Shown: positions 7,809 through 15,474 of the stretch, in pieces
How the letters are laid out: each line of letters begins with the position of its first letter
Position numbering within the stretch: the stretch's first letter is position 1
Origin: an uncultured Spirochaetales bacterium
GTDB taxonomy: Bacteria > Spirochaetota > Spirochaetia > Sphaerochaetales > Sphaerochaetaceae
Direction of reading: 5' to 3'
DNA length: 42,656 nt
Assembly: GCA_949300325.1 (NCBI GenBank)
Contig: CASGDQ010000026.1
Span: forward strand, 1 to 42,656
The notes under the pieces: model-generated
The model's input: only the letters and a program-made list of their open reading frames with translations
Told to the model about the DNA's origin: nothing
Databases searched by the model: none
Translations under genes and position numbers: made by a program

Positions 7809-9161
7809 ATGGGAAAGAATCTTGATTTCACTGAAGGGCCCATAAAAAGCAACCTCATAAAATTTGCAATCCCGCTTTTCCTTGGAAATCTTTTCCAGCA
7901 GCTTTATAATGCAGCCGATTCCCTTATTGTAGGAAATTTTCTCGGACCGCAGGCTCTTGCTGCAGTCTCATCCTCCAGCCCTCTGATTTTCATGATGGTA
8001 GGCTTCTTCAATGGCGTTGCAATAGGTGCCGGAGTGGTCATTTCAAAAAGCTTCGGAGCCAGAAACTGGCCATCACTTGAAAAAGCGGTTCACACAGATC
8101 TTGCCTTCGGAATTGCAAGTGGAATGTTTTTGACGGTATTTGGAATCATTTTCACCCCGCATATCCTCCATCTGATGAAGACACCGGAAGATATAATGCC
8201 GAACAGCATCATATATTTTCGGATATACTCAATGGGAATACTGTTTTCTGTGATGTACAACATATGCATGGGAATCATGAACGCTGTCGGCGACAGCCGT
8301 CACCCGCTCTATTATCTCATAATCTCTTCTGTGATAAATGTCATCTGCGACATACTTTTTGTGGGAGTATTCGGCTTCGGAGTCGGTGCCGCGGCTTTTG
8401 CAACCATCCTGAGCCAAGCTGTCAGCACAATACTATGCATGGTAAAACTCACACGGACAGAGGCTTTTTACAGGGTATCTCTGAAAAGGATAAGATTCGA
8501 CCTCCCGATTTTGAAGCAGATAATCCGGTACGGTCTTCCAGCGGGAATACAGAATTCGGTCATAGGATTTGCAAACACCGTTGTACAGACGAATATAAAC
8601 ACATTCTCATCCGTTGCTGTAGCAGGCAGTGGAGCATACAGCAAGATCGAGGGATTTGCATTCTTGCCTGTGACATGTTTTTCTTTGGGACTTACAACCT
8701 TCATAGGGCAGAACCTCGGAGCCGGAAAATACGACAGGGCAAAAAAAGGCGCTCGATTTGCCATCCTATGCTCAATGAGCCTTGCAGAATTGCTCGGAAT
8801 AGCATTTTTCGTATCCGCCCCGTTTCTCATAGCCCTCTTCAATAACGATCCGCAGGTGGTTGCATATGGGACGCGGCAAGCACATATAGAATCGCTTTTC
8901 TATTGTTTTTTAGCGCTTTCCCATTGCATAGCAGGAATATTGCGAGGTGCGGGAAAAGCTTCCATACCGATGCTGATAATGTTTGGCTCATGGTGTCTGC
9001 TACGTGTAACCTATATCACTGCAGCGCTTTCTTTTATTCATGAGATAGAGATAATATACTCGGCGTACCCTCTTACATGGTCCGTATCGAGCATACTCTT
9101 CATCATATATCTGAAAAAAGCCGACTGGCTCCATTCTCTGGATCCGAAGGAGGGAAAATAA
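7809..9161 (+). CDS. MATE family multidrug/metabolite efflux transporter
   Basis: A 450-residue inner-membrane antiporter of normal MATE length with about 12 hydrophobic segments in two homologous halves. The N-terminus LIKFAIPLFLGNLFQQLYNA then ADSLIVGNFLG, with repeats such as PLIFMMVGFFNGVAIGAGVV, is diagnostic of the NorM/DinF family. ATG at 7809 is chosen because AAGGAGGA lies at 7799-7806; the frame extends to 7740 but has no ribosome site there. It exports organic cations or other small molecules using Na+ or H+. It directly abuts iadA, so the two are cotranscribed, but the exported compound cannot be read from the sequence. Confidence 0.9.
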   Translation: MGKNLDFTEGPIKSNLIKFAIPLFLGNLFQQLYNAADSLIVGNFLGPQALAAVSSSSPLIFMMVGFFNGVAIGAGVVISKSFGARNWPSLEKAVHTDLAFGIASGMFLTVFGIIFTPHILHLMKTPEDIMPNSIIYFRIYSMGILFSVMYNICMGIMNAVGDSRHPLYYLIISSVINVICDILFVGVFGFGVGAAAFATILSQAVSTILCMVKLTRTEAFYRVSLKRIRFDLPILKQIIRYGLPAGIQNSVIGFANTVVQTNINTFSSVAVAGSGAYSKIEGFAFLPVTCFSLGLTTFIGQNLGAGKYDRAKKGARFAILCSMSLAELLGIAFFVSAPFLIALFNNDPQVVAYGTRQAHIESLFYCFLALSHCIAGILRGAGKASIPMLIMFGSWCLLRVTYITAALSFIHEIEIIYSAYPLTWSVSSILFIIYLKKADWLHSLDPKEGK

Positions 9162-10277
9162 ATGGATATGACATTGATAAAAAACGCAGACATACTGTCT
9201 TCGGAAATAAAAGGAATAAATGACATCCTCATTGCAGGAGGCAAAATACAAAAGGTCGACAGGAATCTTGAAAGCTATGATGGATGTGCTGTGATCGATG
9301 CGGATGGAAGGCTCACTGTCCCTGGTCTGGTGGATGGACATGTGCATCTTATAGGCGGAGGCGGAGAGGACGGATGCCTTTCGCGCGTCCCGCCGCTAAG
9401 CGAAAAGAAAATAGTGGAAGCAGGAGTTACCAGCGTCGTCGGCCTGCTTGGAACGGACGGATATACAAGAACGGTGCGGGACCTTGTAGCAAAGACAAAA
9501 GCTGTCAAGGAATACGGCCTTTCTGCCTGGTGTCTTACAGGAAGCTACCAGATTCCCTCGCCGACCATCACGGGAAGCATCGGGGACGATGTGATGTTCA
9601 TAGACGAAATAATAGGCGTAAAGGTCGCAATCGGTGACCACAGATGCTCCATGCCCGAGAAAAACGAGCTTTTGCGCATGGCTGCAAATGTGCGTATGGC
9701 AAGCTTGATGAGCAAGAAATGCGGAATAACCCATATACATGTAGGCGCAGATGAAAGGGCATTGGAAATGCTCTTTGAAATAGCCCGCACCACGACTTTT
9801 CCTCTAAGGCATTTTTATCCGACCCATATGGGTTCACACCCGGAAATCTCAAAAGAATGGCTGAAAATGGGAGGACATATCGATCTCACCTGCCAGAAAG
9901 GGAAAGAGGATTTGATAATCAATCTGCTAGGCATTAAAGATGACCAGATAAGCCTGAGCACGGACAGCAACGGATCATTCCCGATATGGAACGAGAAAAA
10001 GGAGATAATCGGGATGAAAGCCGGCTCGATCAAGAACCTGCTTGAAACCGTCTTTGCCCTGATAGACCTCGGAGTGGATAAAGGGACGGCTTTTTCCCTT
10101 GCCACCAAAAATCCTGCAAAAGCATTGATGCTTAAAGGAAAAGGAGAGATAAAGGAAGGCTACGATGCGGACATGCTCATTCTGGATGGCAAGAATGTTG
10201 ATATCCTTTTTGCCGGCGGAGTGATGATGAAGAACGGATCGTATGTGAAACAGAGTATGTATGAAGATTGCCTATAG
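9162..10277 (+). CDS. iadA: Isoaspartyl dipeptidase (beta-aspartyl peptidase)
   Basis: A 371-residue amidohydrolase that cleaves beta-aspartyl (isoaspartyl) dipeptides arising from damaged proteins. PGLVDGHVHLIGGGGEDG gives His60 and His62 of the binuclear zinc site. GVKVAIGDHR supplies the bridging lysine (Lys154), HIHVGADERA and THMGSH supply further histidines, and STDSNGSFP carries the catalytic Asp268. GVTSVVGLLGTDG is a family signature separating IadA from dihydroorotases. The ATG directly follows the MATE stop, and the ribosome site (GGAGGG) lies in the end of that gene. The LysR-type gene starts 8 bases downstream, so the three form one unit. Confidence 0.93.
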   Translation: MDMTLIKNADILSSEIKGINDILIAGGKIQKVDRNLESYDGCAVIDADGRLTVPGLVDGHVHLIGGGGEDGCLSRVPPLSEKKIVEAGVTSVVGLLGTDGYTRTVRDLVAKTKAVKEYGLSAWCLTGSYQIPSPTITGSIGDDVMFIDEIIGVKVAIGDHRCSMPEKNELLRMAANVRMASLMSKKCGITHIHVGADERALEMLFEIARTTTFPLRHFYPTHMGSHPEISKEWLKMGGHIDLTCQKGKEDLIINLLGIKDDQISLSTDSNGSFPIWNEKKEIIGMKAGSIKNLLETVFALIDLGVDKGTAFSLATKNPAKALMLKGKGEIKEGYDADMLILDGKNVDILFAGGVMMKNGSYVKQSMYEDCL

Positions 10278-10285
10278 GGGTAAGG

Positions 10286-11194
10286 ATGTACGATAAGAAT
10301 CTCGACGGCTTCATCGTCCTGGCCGAAAGGCTGAACCAGAAAGCGGCCTGCGATGAGCTTGGCATAAGCCCGAATGCTCTCAATAAGATGATTCTGCAGC
10401 TTGAAGAGATGCTGCAAGTCAAGCTGTTTGACAAGACACGAAAGGAACTTTCCCTGACCAGGGCAGGCAAGGTGCTCCTGAAAGATGCGAAATTCATGGT
10501 CCGTTACGCAAACGACGTGATGGCAAAAATCAGGGAGGCGGAAGAGGAAAGCCGTAACACCATATATGTGGGGGTCTCGGCAATGAGCCCTTTCAAGCCT
10601 TTCAAGGCATTCTTGGCAAAACATGCAAAGAAAATCCCAGAGGAGCTTGAATTCGAACAGGTTGCATTCATCAACTCCAAAATAGGCAACGATGAGATCT
10701 TCTCAAATCTTGGAAACGGGATCGACATCATACCGTGCTGCTACGATGATTTGATGCTGAAAAAATACCAGGCAGATGCAGTTGGCATCTGCTCCTATCC
10801 GCTTACCATCCTGTTAAGCCCGGGCCATCCATTGGCGGAAAAGGAGGCGCTTGACATCGAGGACATGTACGGGGAAGACCTCCTGATCCCCGAAAAAGGG
10901 TTCAACCGGTGCTTCGACATGCTTAAAGATGATCTGAAAGCCTTCCATAAAAAGATAAACCTTCTGGACATCCCATTCTATGACAAGCAGGCCTTCGACA
11001 GGGCTAAGGAAGGAGCGCTGCTGGCATCCTGCCCGCTTTGGGAAGACTTCGCTTCAGGTCTTTTGCAGAAAAAGGTCCTTTGGAACTACAGCATAAAATA
11101 CGGCATCGTCTACCCGAAGCAGAAGTCTGAAAAATTGGAAAAATTCATAAAATCGGCAGCTCCAGTTCCTAAGAAAAAAGCAAAATCAGTTTAA
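10286..11194 (+). CDS. LysR-type transcriptional regulator
   Basis: A 302-residue regulator: an N-terminal winged helix (about residues 5-62; AACDELGISPNALNKMILQL is the recognition helix-turn-helix, and FDKTRKELSLTRAGKVLL is the wing) and a C-terminal periplasmic-binding-like effector domain beginning IYVGVSAMSPF. The start ATG at 10286 follows AGGGGTAAGG; a TTG at 10268 would overlap iadA. Unlike most LysR genes it is transcribed with, not away from, its likely targets. It may sense a dipeptide or amino acid related to MATE/IadA. The tail is lysine-rich and overlaps the convergent crp gene by 9 bases. Confidence 0.85.
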   Translation: MYDKNLDGFIVLAERLNQKAACDELGISPNALNKMILQLEEMLQVKLFDKTRKELSLTRAGKVLLKDAKFMVRYANDVMAKIREAEEESRNTIYVGVSAMSPFKPFKAFLAKHAKKIPEELEFEQVAFINSKIGNDEIFSNLGNGIDIIPCCYDDLMLKKYQADAVGICSYPLTILLSPGHPLAEKEALDIEDMYGEDLLIPEKGFNRCFDMLKDDLKAFHKKINLLDIPFYDKQAFDRAKEGALLASCPLWEDFASGLLQKKVLWNYSIKYGIVYPKQKSEKLEKFIKSAAPVPKKKAKSV

Positions 11195-11851
11195 AAAGAA
11201 TCCTGGATCTAGTATCCTGATCTTGCGCCTGGAAAGGGATACGGCACCTATGTCCTTATAATAAGAGAGGATACGGCTGACAACCTCCCTTCTCGTGCCT
11301 AGATCGCGGCTTACGCTCTCATGGCTCAAAAGGAGCGTGTCTGAGCCATAGGCCTCCATCTGAGTCCGCAGATAGATCCTCAATCTTTCCTCTAATGGAG
11401 AAAAAGCCACCAGCTCCATTATGGAGACTATCCTCTCCAGCCTCTGTGCCAGAAGCCTGTCCACCTGCTCGAACAGGGCCGGATATTTTTTTTCAAATGA
11501 ATGGAACAGGTCCTGAGGCACAAGGATCACAGTGCAATCGTTTACAGCTCGGAATACGAAATCCATCTTCACATTCTCCACAAGTTTTGGAGCGGCAAAA
11601 ACGCATCCAGAGCCTTCTTTGATGAAGAAAAGCAGAAGATCCCCCTTCCCTTTTACTGTTGTATAGACATTTACAAGACCTTTCTGCACAAAAATGATGC
11701 TATCAAGGGAGTTTTCCTTGCTGTGAATCACAGAGCCCGGAGAATATTTCCTGATTTCCGATTTTTCTTCCAGAATCCTCTTATCCTCCCCGCTTAATGC
11801 CGATAGAGGCGGGAAAGCTTTTTCCATCACTTCAAACTGTCCATGTTCCAT
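11186..11851 (-). CDS. Crp/Fnr family transcriptional regulator (first of a divergent pair)
   Basis: A 221-residue regulator with a cyclic-nucleotide-binding-like beta-roll (about residues 10-125) and a C-terminal winged helix (SHESVSRDLGTRREVVSRIL as recognition element). ELVAFSPLEERLRIYL is the usual dimer-helix-to-HTH link. No Fnr-type N-terminal cysteine cluster is present. ATG at 11851 gives normal family length; the open frame runs further to 11974 but would overlap the divergent gene. The start has no strong Shine-Dalgarno; TATAAA lies three bases upstream. Only 38 bases separate it from the divergent paralogue. The effector is unknown. Confidence 0.85.
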   Translation of the reverse strand: MEHGQFEVMEKAFPPLSALSGEDKRILEEKSEIRKYSPGSVIHSKENSLDSIIFVQKGLVNVYTTVKGKGDLLLFFIKEGSGCVFAAPKLVENVKMDFVFRAVNDCTVILVPQDLFHSFEKKYPALFEQVDRLLAQRLERIVSIMELVAFSPLEERLRIYLRTQMEAYGSDTLLLSHESVSRDLGTRREVVSRILSYYKDIGAVSLSRRKIRILDPGFFLN

Positions 11852-11874
11852 GTCTTTATACTCTATTCTTTTTC

Positions 11875-11883
11875 TGCTATATT
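11875..11883 (+). promoter_or_regulatory. Extended -10 of the second crp gene, leaderless arrangement
   Basis: TGC followed by TATATT (11878-11883) is an extended -10. The last base lies 7 bases before the A of ATG at 11890, where transcription would start. No Shine-Dalgarno is present. The same TGC-TATATT and spacing occur before rdgB. Confidence 0.5.
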
Positions 11884-11889
11884 TCAAGC

Positions 11890-12552
11890 ATGTTCCTTGA
11901 GCAGCTGAAAAATGTTTTCCCCTTCTTCTCAAGTTTGTCAGAAGAAGATCAGAAAAGGCTTTCCTACATATCATATATTCAGGAATTCAGAAAAAAAGAA
12001 GTGATCACAGATGGCAAATGCGGATGCTGCTCGAACATCATAATAGTGCTCTCCGGAAGGATCAAAGCGCTTAGTATGAACGAATTTGGAAAAACTGTGA
12101 CCCTGTATTACCTGTTCGAGGACGATATCTGCGTACTCTCTGCAGCGGAAACGCTTTATGAAAAGACGATCGCAGTCTCCCTGATTGCAGATACGGACGT
12201 AAAAATACTCAAGATCCCGGCAGAAGGATATAAGGAAATACAAAAGAGATATCCAGCCATGCAGGATTTCATAAGAAGACTTTTCACAGATCGTTTCTCC
12301 GACATACTTTTTGCGCTGAGGGAAAAGGCGTTCTCTTCTCCAAAGACGATGGTTGCCTTGCTGCTTACTGAAAAAAGCAGCCAGGAGGGAAGCTCATTCA
12401 TCAAGGTTACACAGACGGAGATCGCTAACGATCTTGCAATTGCCAGAAGCCTCGTGTCACAGATCCTCTCAGCTTTTGAAAAAGACGGGCTTATACGTAC
12501 AGGACGTGGAAAAATAGAAATACTTGATTTCAAAGGCCTCCTTGCCGTTTAG
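11890..12552 (+). CDS. Crp/Fnr family regulator, probable controller of the sulfur operon
   Basis: A 220-residue regulator with a beta-roll sensor domain and a C-terminal winged helix (VTQTEIANDLAIARSLVSQI). The sensor carries a cysteine cluster DGKCGCCSN (about residues 41-49) and a further cysteine in DDICVLSAAETL. Related Crp-like proteins keep single cysteines at equivalent sites, but three in four residues are notable and would suit a thiol, persulfide or metal signal. The ATG at 11890 is preferred over an upstream in-frame ATG at 11797, which would add an atypical 31-residue extension and overlap the divergent gene. It lies 99 bases upstream of the tusA-like gene; regulation of that operon is inferred from position. 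Confidence 0.85.
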   Translation: MFLEQLKNVFPFFSSLSEEDQKRLSYISYIQEFRKKEVITDGKCGCCSNIIIVLSGRIKALSMNEFGKTVTLYYLFEDDICVLSAAETLYEKTIAVSLIADTDVKILKIPAEGYKEIQKRYPAMQDFIRRLFTDRFSDILFALREKAFSSPKTMVALLLTEKSSQEGSSFIKVTQTEIANDLAIARSLVSQILSAFEKDGLIRTGRGKIEILDFKGLLAV

Positions 12553-12561
12553 AAATGTCAT

Positions 12562-12608
12562 TTTGTCACAAAAGTGCTCCTTTGACAAAAAGATAAAAGT
12601 AATAAGAT
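12562..12608 (+). promoter_or_regulatory. Candidate operator and promoter of the sulfur operon
   Basis: TTTGTCACAAA (12562-12572) and TTTGACAAA (12581-12589) are each short odd-length palindromes. Together they form the inverted pair TTTGTC-N16-GACAAA. The second contains a perfect -35, TTGACA (12582-12587); the -10 is uncertain (TAAGAT, 15 bases on, is the nearest). A Crp/Fnr dimer encoded just upstream is the obvious binder. The sites resemble neither the canonical CRP nor the FNR box exactly. Confidence 0.45.
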
Positions 12609-12651
12609 ATAGATAAATTTTTACTTATTATTTTTTGCTAGGAGGATCAAC

Positions 12652-12876
12652 ATGGCAGAAAAATATCTTGATTGCCTCGGAGAGGCATGCCCGGTACCAT
12701 TGGTAAAGACACAGAACGCACTTGCGGAAATGAAGGCAGGAGATGTGCTTGTTGTAGGCATCGACCATACCTGCGCAATGAAAAACGTTCCAGATTGGGC
12801 CCGCTCACAGGGATACAACGTTGAAATCGAAGAAGTTGGCGATGGCGAATGGGAAGTAGTCATCGAAAAGAACTGA
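12652..12876 (+). CDS. TusA/YeeD-like sulfur carrier protein
   Basis: A 74-residue protein of the SirA/TusA fold. CLGEACPVPLVKT carries the catalytic CPxP cysteine (Cys13) that holds a persulfide (or, in YedF relatives, possibly selenium). DHTCAMKNVPDWARSQGY near the middle matches the YeeD/YedF branch that accompanies YeeE/YedE transporters rather than the tRNA-thiolation TusA. AGGAGG lies a few bases upstream of ATG. It is the first gene of an operon with the YeeE/YedE-like transporter 17 bases downstream. It is proposed to accept sulfane sulfur on the cytosolic face. Confidence 0.9.
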   Translation: MAEKYLDCLGEACPVPLVKTQNALAEMKAGDVLVVGIDHTCAMKNVPDWARSQGYNVEIEEVGDGEWEVVIEKN

Positions 12877-12893
12877 GCCGAGCGGTGGTGGAT

Positions 12894-14111
12894 ATGGATC
12901 AGAACAATTTGACAGAAGTCCAGCCGACCCTTTATGAGAGGCTGCTGAAAAAAGAATGGTCTTATTACGCCGGTGCGGTGATGATCAGCTTCATCGCAAT
13001 GACGCTTCTCGTGCTCACAGGCGGAACCTGGGGTGCATCCGGTCCTCTGGCGACCTGGGGTGCGAAATTCTTCTCGCTTTTCTTTGGAACCGATGCAGAC
13101 GGAGCATTCCTCGGCACAAAGGTTGCAAGCTATAAGTTCTTTGGTGACAAAGTATCCGTTATCGATATTTCCATCGCATTCGGAGCTCTGATCTCCTGTC
13201 TTCTCGCCGCACAGTGGAAGATTAGGAAGATCAAGCATTGGAAGCAGGTAGCAGCAGGCCTTCTCGGAGGTTTCTTGATGGGAATCGGCGCCAAGCTTGC
13301 AAGCGGATGTAATATCGGCGGACTTTTCAGCCAGCTTCCTCAGATGGCTGCAAACGGATGGATCTATCTTATCATGGTGTTCCTTGGAGCAACCGTTGGA
13401 GGAAAACTCCTCAAATTCTTCATGCCTCCAGTAAGCAACAAGAGACCGAATAGAAAGAGGCTGACTGCCGAGCAGAAGAAAAAGAACCAGAGGATGCAGA
13501 TCATCGCAGGATGCATCATCATCGCTATTCTTGCAATAGTTGCTTTAATTGTCGCACCTTCGTATCAGTGGGCTCCCTACTGGATGGTGATCGGCCTTGG
13601 TTTCGGCTATGTCATGCAGAGATCCAGGTTCTGCTTCACCGCAGCTTACCGCGATCCGATGCTCACAGGCGAAACAAAACTCACAAAGGCTGTAATAGTC
13701 GCTTTTGCCTGCTGCACGATCTTCTTCTTCGGCTATCATGTCTCCAAATATGGCTTCGACCTTGCCGCAGCAGAAAATCTTCCGGGCAATCCGATCAACC
13801 TCAACCTCTTCATCGGTGCATTCATTTTCGGAATCGGTGCGGTTCTTGCAGGCGGATGCGCTTCCGGCACTTTCGTCAGAATGGGTGAAGGTTATGTGCA
13901 GAACTACCTTGCTTTCGTAGGATTTGCAATCGGCGGCATGCTGGGAACCCCGCTTGTTGCAGCAACAAAGGGTACGGTTTTTGCAGCAGGTCCTAAAGTC
14001 TACCTGCCTTCCGTATTCGGCTACATCCCTGCCCTCATAATCCAGCTGCTCGCACTTCTTGGACTCTGGATCCTCGCCGACTGGTGGGAAAAGAAGAAAA
14101 GGGTGAAATAA
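12894..14111 (+). CDS. YeeE/YedE family transporter (thiosulfate/sulfur or selenium compound)
   Basis: A 405-residue inner-membrane protein with about 10-12 hydrophobic segments in two similar halves. The conserved cysteines of the family are visible: Cys139 in AKLASGCNIGG, Cys247 in QRSRFCFTAAYRDP and Cys322 in AGGCASGTFVRMGEG. In characterised YeeE such cysteines line the path for thiosulfate; YedE homologues are linked to selenium. A charged cytosolic loop (about residues 181-201) separates the halves. ATG at 12894 is chosen because it clears the upstream gene; the ribosome site is weak (GGTGGTGG). The TusA-like partner lies upstream and a flavoprotein downstream. The true substrate is undetermined. 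Confidence 0.88.
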   Translation: MDQNNLTEVQPTLYERLLKKEWSYYAGAVMISFIAMTLLVLTGGTWGASGPLATWGAKFFSLFFGTDADGAFLGTKVASYKFFGDKVSVIDISIAFGALISCLLAAQWKIRKIKHWKQVAAGLLGGFLMGIGAKLASGCNIGGLFSQLPQMAANGWIYLIMVFLGATVGGKLLKFFMPPVSNKRPNRKRLTAEQKKKNQRMQIIAGCIIIAILAIVALIVAPSYQWAPYWMVIGLGFGYVMQRSRFCFTAAYRDPMLTGETKLTKAVIVAFACCTIFFFGYHVSKYGFDLAAAENLPGNPINLNLFIGAFIFGIGAVLAGGCASGTFVRMGEGYVQNYLAFVGFAIGGMLGTPLVAATKGTVFAAGPKVYLPSVFGYIPALIIQLLALLGLWILADWWEKKKRVK

Positions 14112-14113
14112 GT

Positions 14114-15328
14114 ATGGAAAAAAAGATTGAAAACTATGATGTGGTGGTCGTCGGAGGAGGAGCCGCAGGAATGACTGCGGCACTCTATGCCGGCAGAGCC
14201 AGACTGAAGACGCTGCTCATTGAAAAGAGCCTGATCGGCGGGCTTGCCACATATACAAGCGAAGTGGAAAACTACCCCGGATTCCCGGAAGGAGTTGATG
14301 GAACCGAGCTGATGAAGCTTTTCGACAAGCAGTTCAGGAAGTTCGGCGTGAACGTGAAGCTTACGGATGTCAAATCGATCGAAAGGCTCGACAGCCTTTG
14401 GAACGTCTCGACATTCCGTACCGACTATCATGCGAAAGCCGTTATACTTGCCACCGGCGGCAGACCTCGTCTTACCGGAGCCAAGGGCGAAGATAAGTAT
14501 TGCGACAAGGGAATCAGCTTCTGTGCTACATGCGATGCCGCACGCTATACAGGAAAGAAGGTCATGGTCGTCGGAAGCGGGGATGCGGCCATAGAGGAAG
14601 GAATCTTCCTGACAAGGTTCTGCTCGGAAGTGGTTGTCTCCGTCGTACATGACGAAGGCATCATGGATGCAAACGAGGTTGCCAGGGAAAAGGCGCTCAA
14701 TAACAGCAAGATGCGCTTCATCTGGAATACCGGAGTGGATTCCTTTGAAGGCGGGGACCTCCTTGAGAAGGTCAACCTCAAGAATCTGAAAACGGGGGAG
14801 ATCATAACCGAAGAAGTTGATGGATGCTTCCTTTTCATCGGATATCTTCCAAACACAAAGCTGGTCGAAAACCTTGTCAAGCTCAACGAAAGGGGTTATA
14901 TCGTCACAAATGAGGATATGGAGACAAGCCAGCCAGGAATCTTTGCAGCCGGAGACGTAAGAGCAAAGACCTTGCGCCAGGTTGCTACAGCAGTCGGAGA
15001 CGGTGCGGTTGCAGGATATATGGCTGAACGCTATATCGGAGAATTGGAAACGATTGAGAACAATATCCTGAATAAGGACAAGGTGCTCGCCTACTTCTAC
15101 AACGCATGCGATGAGAGTGACAGAGCTATGCTCAAAGCATTGGAGGATTTTGCGGAAAAGAACAATCTGGAGACCGCTGAAATAGACACTTACAAAAGCG
15201 ACAGGATCCAGAAAATTCTCGAAGCACCCTCCTGCCCGTCTGCAATCCTTTTCAAAAACGGAAAGGCAGTGCATAAAGCAAGCGTATGCAAGGAATGCGG
15301 GTTCGATTCCTTCTTGCCCTATTTATGA
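14114..15328 (+). CDS. Thioredoxin-reductase-like flavoprotein with C-terminal thioredoxin-like domain
   Basis: A 404-residue protein. Residues 1-315 are a TrxB-type pyridine nucleotide-disulfide oxidoreductase: FAD motif GGGAAG (14-19), redox pair Cys137-Ala-Thr-Cys140, second dinucleotide motif GSGDAAIEEG (154-163) and GIFAAGDVR (275-283). The HRR motif that grips the NADPH phosphate is absent (VVHDEGIMDA instead), so the electron donor may not be NADPH. Residues 320-404 add a thioredoxin-fold-like tail with a Pro-containing CPSAILFKNGK strand but only a single cysteine where CxxC is expected. Ordinary TrxB is about 310-320 residues. It lies 2 bases after the YeeE/YedE-like gene and is probably the reductase of that pathway. 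Confidence 0.88.
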   Translation: MEKKIENYDVVVVGGGAAGMTAALYAGRARLKTLLIEKSLIGGLATYTSEVENYPGFPEGVDGTELMKLFDKQFRKFGVNVKLTDVKSIERLDSLWNVSTFRTDYHAKAVILATGGRPRLTGAKGEDKYCDKGISFCATCDAARYTGKKVMVVGSGDAAIEEGIFLTRFCSEVVVSVVHDEGIMDANEVAREKALNNSKMRFIWNTGVDSFEGGDLLEKVNLKNLKTGEIITEEVDGCFLFIGYLPNTKLVENLVKLNERGYIVTNEDMETSQPGIFAAGDVRAKTLRQVATAVGDGAVAGYMAERYIGELETIENNILNKDKVLAYFYNACDESDRAMLKALEDFAEKNNLETAEIDTYKSDRIQKILEAPSCPSAILFKNGKAVHKASVCKECGFDSFLPYL

Positions 15329-15334
15329 TCCAGG

Positions 15335-15367
15335 CGGCCGTCCTTTTCAGGATGGCCGTTTTTTTTC
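15335..15367 (+). terminator. Intrinsic terminator of the sulfur operon
   Basis: CGGCCGTCCT-TTTC-AGGATGGCCG (15335-15358) is a 10-bp stem with one G-T pair, followed by eight T's. Confidence 0.9.
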
Positions 15368-15393
15368 TATAAAGCCCTTATAGAAATTAGCTG

Positions 15394-15422
15394 ATGACAG
15401 AAATTGATAAATCTATTATATT
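15394..15422 (+). promoter_or_regulatory. Candidate tig promoter
   Basis: ATGACA (15394-15399), a 17-base spacer and TATATT (15417-15422) match -35 and -10 hexamers at 5 of 6 each. The leader to tig is about 45 bases with a normal Shine-Dalgarno. Confidence 0.55.
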
Positions 15423-15474
15423 TATAGGGCTTACTCGGAAACTATAAGAAAAAAGATATATAAGGAAGGACAAT

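Noticed and set aside
11797..11889. An upstream start for the second crp gene (ATG 11797).
   Set aside because: It would add a 31-residue hydrophobic extension not seen in Crp/Fnr proteins and overlap the divergent gene; the -10 at 11878-11883 favours 11890.
14021..15274. A 417-codon open frame on the minus strand, antisense to the TrxB-like gene.
   Set aside because: The plus-strand protein has intact FAD and CATC motifs. The antisense product shows no domain and no ribosome site.
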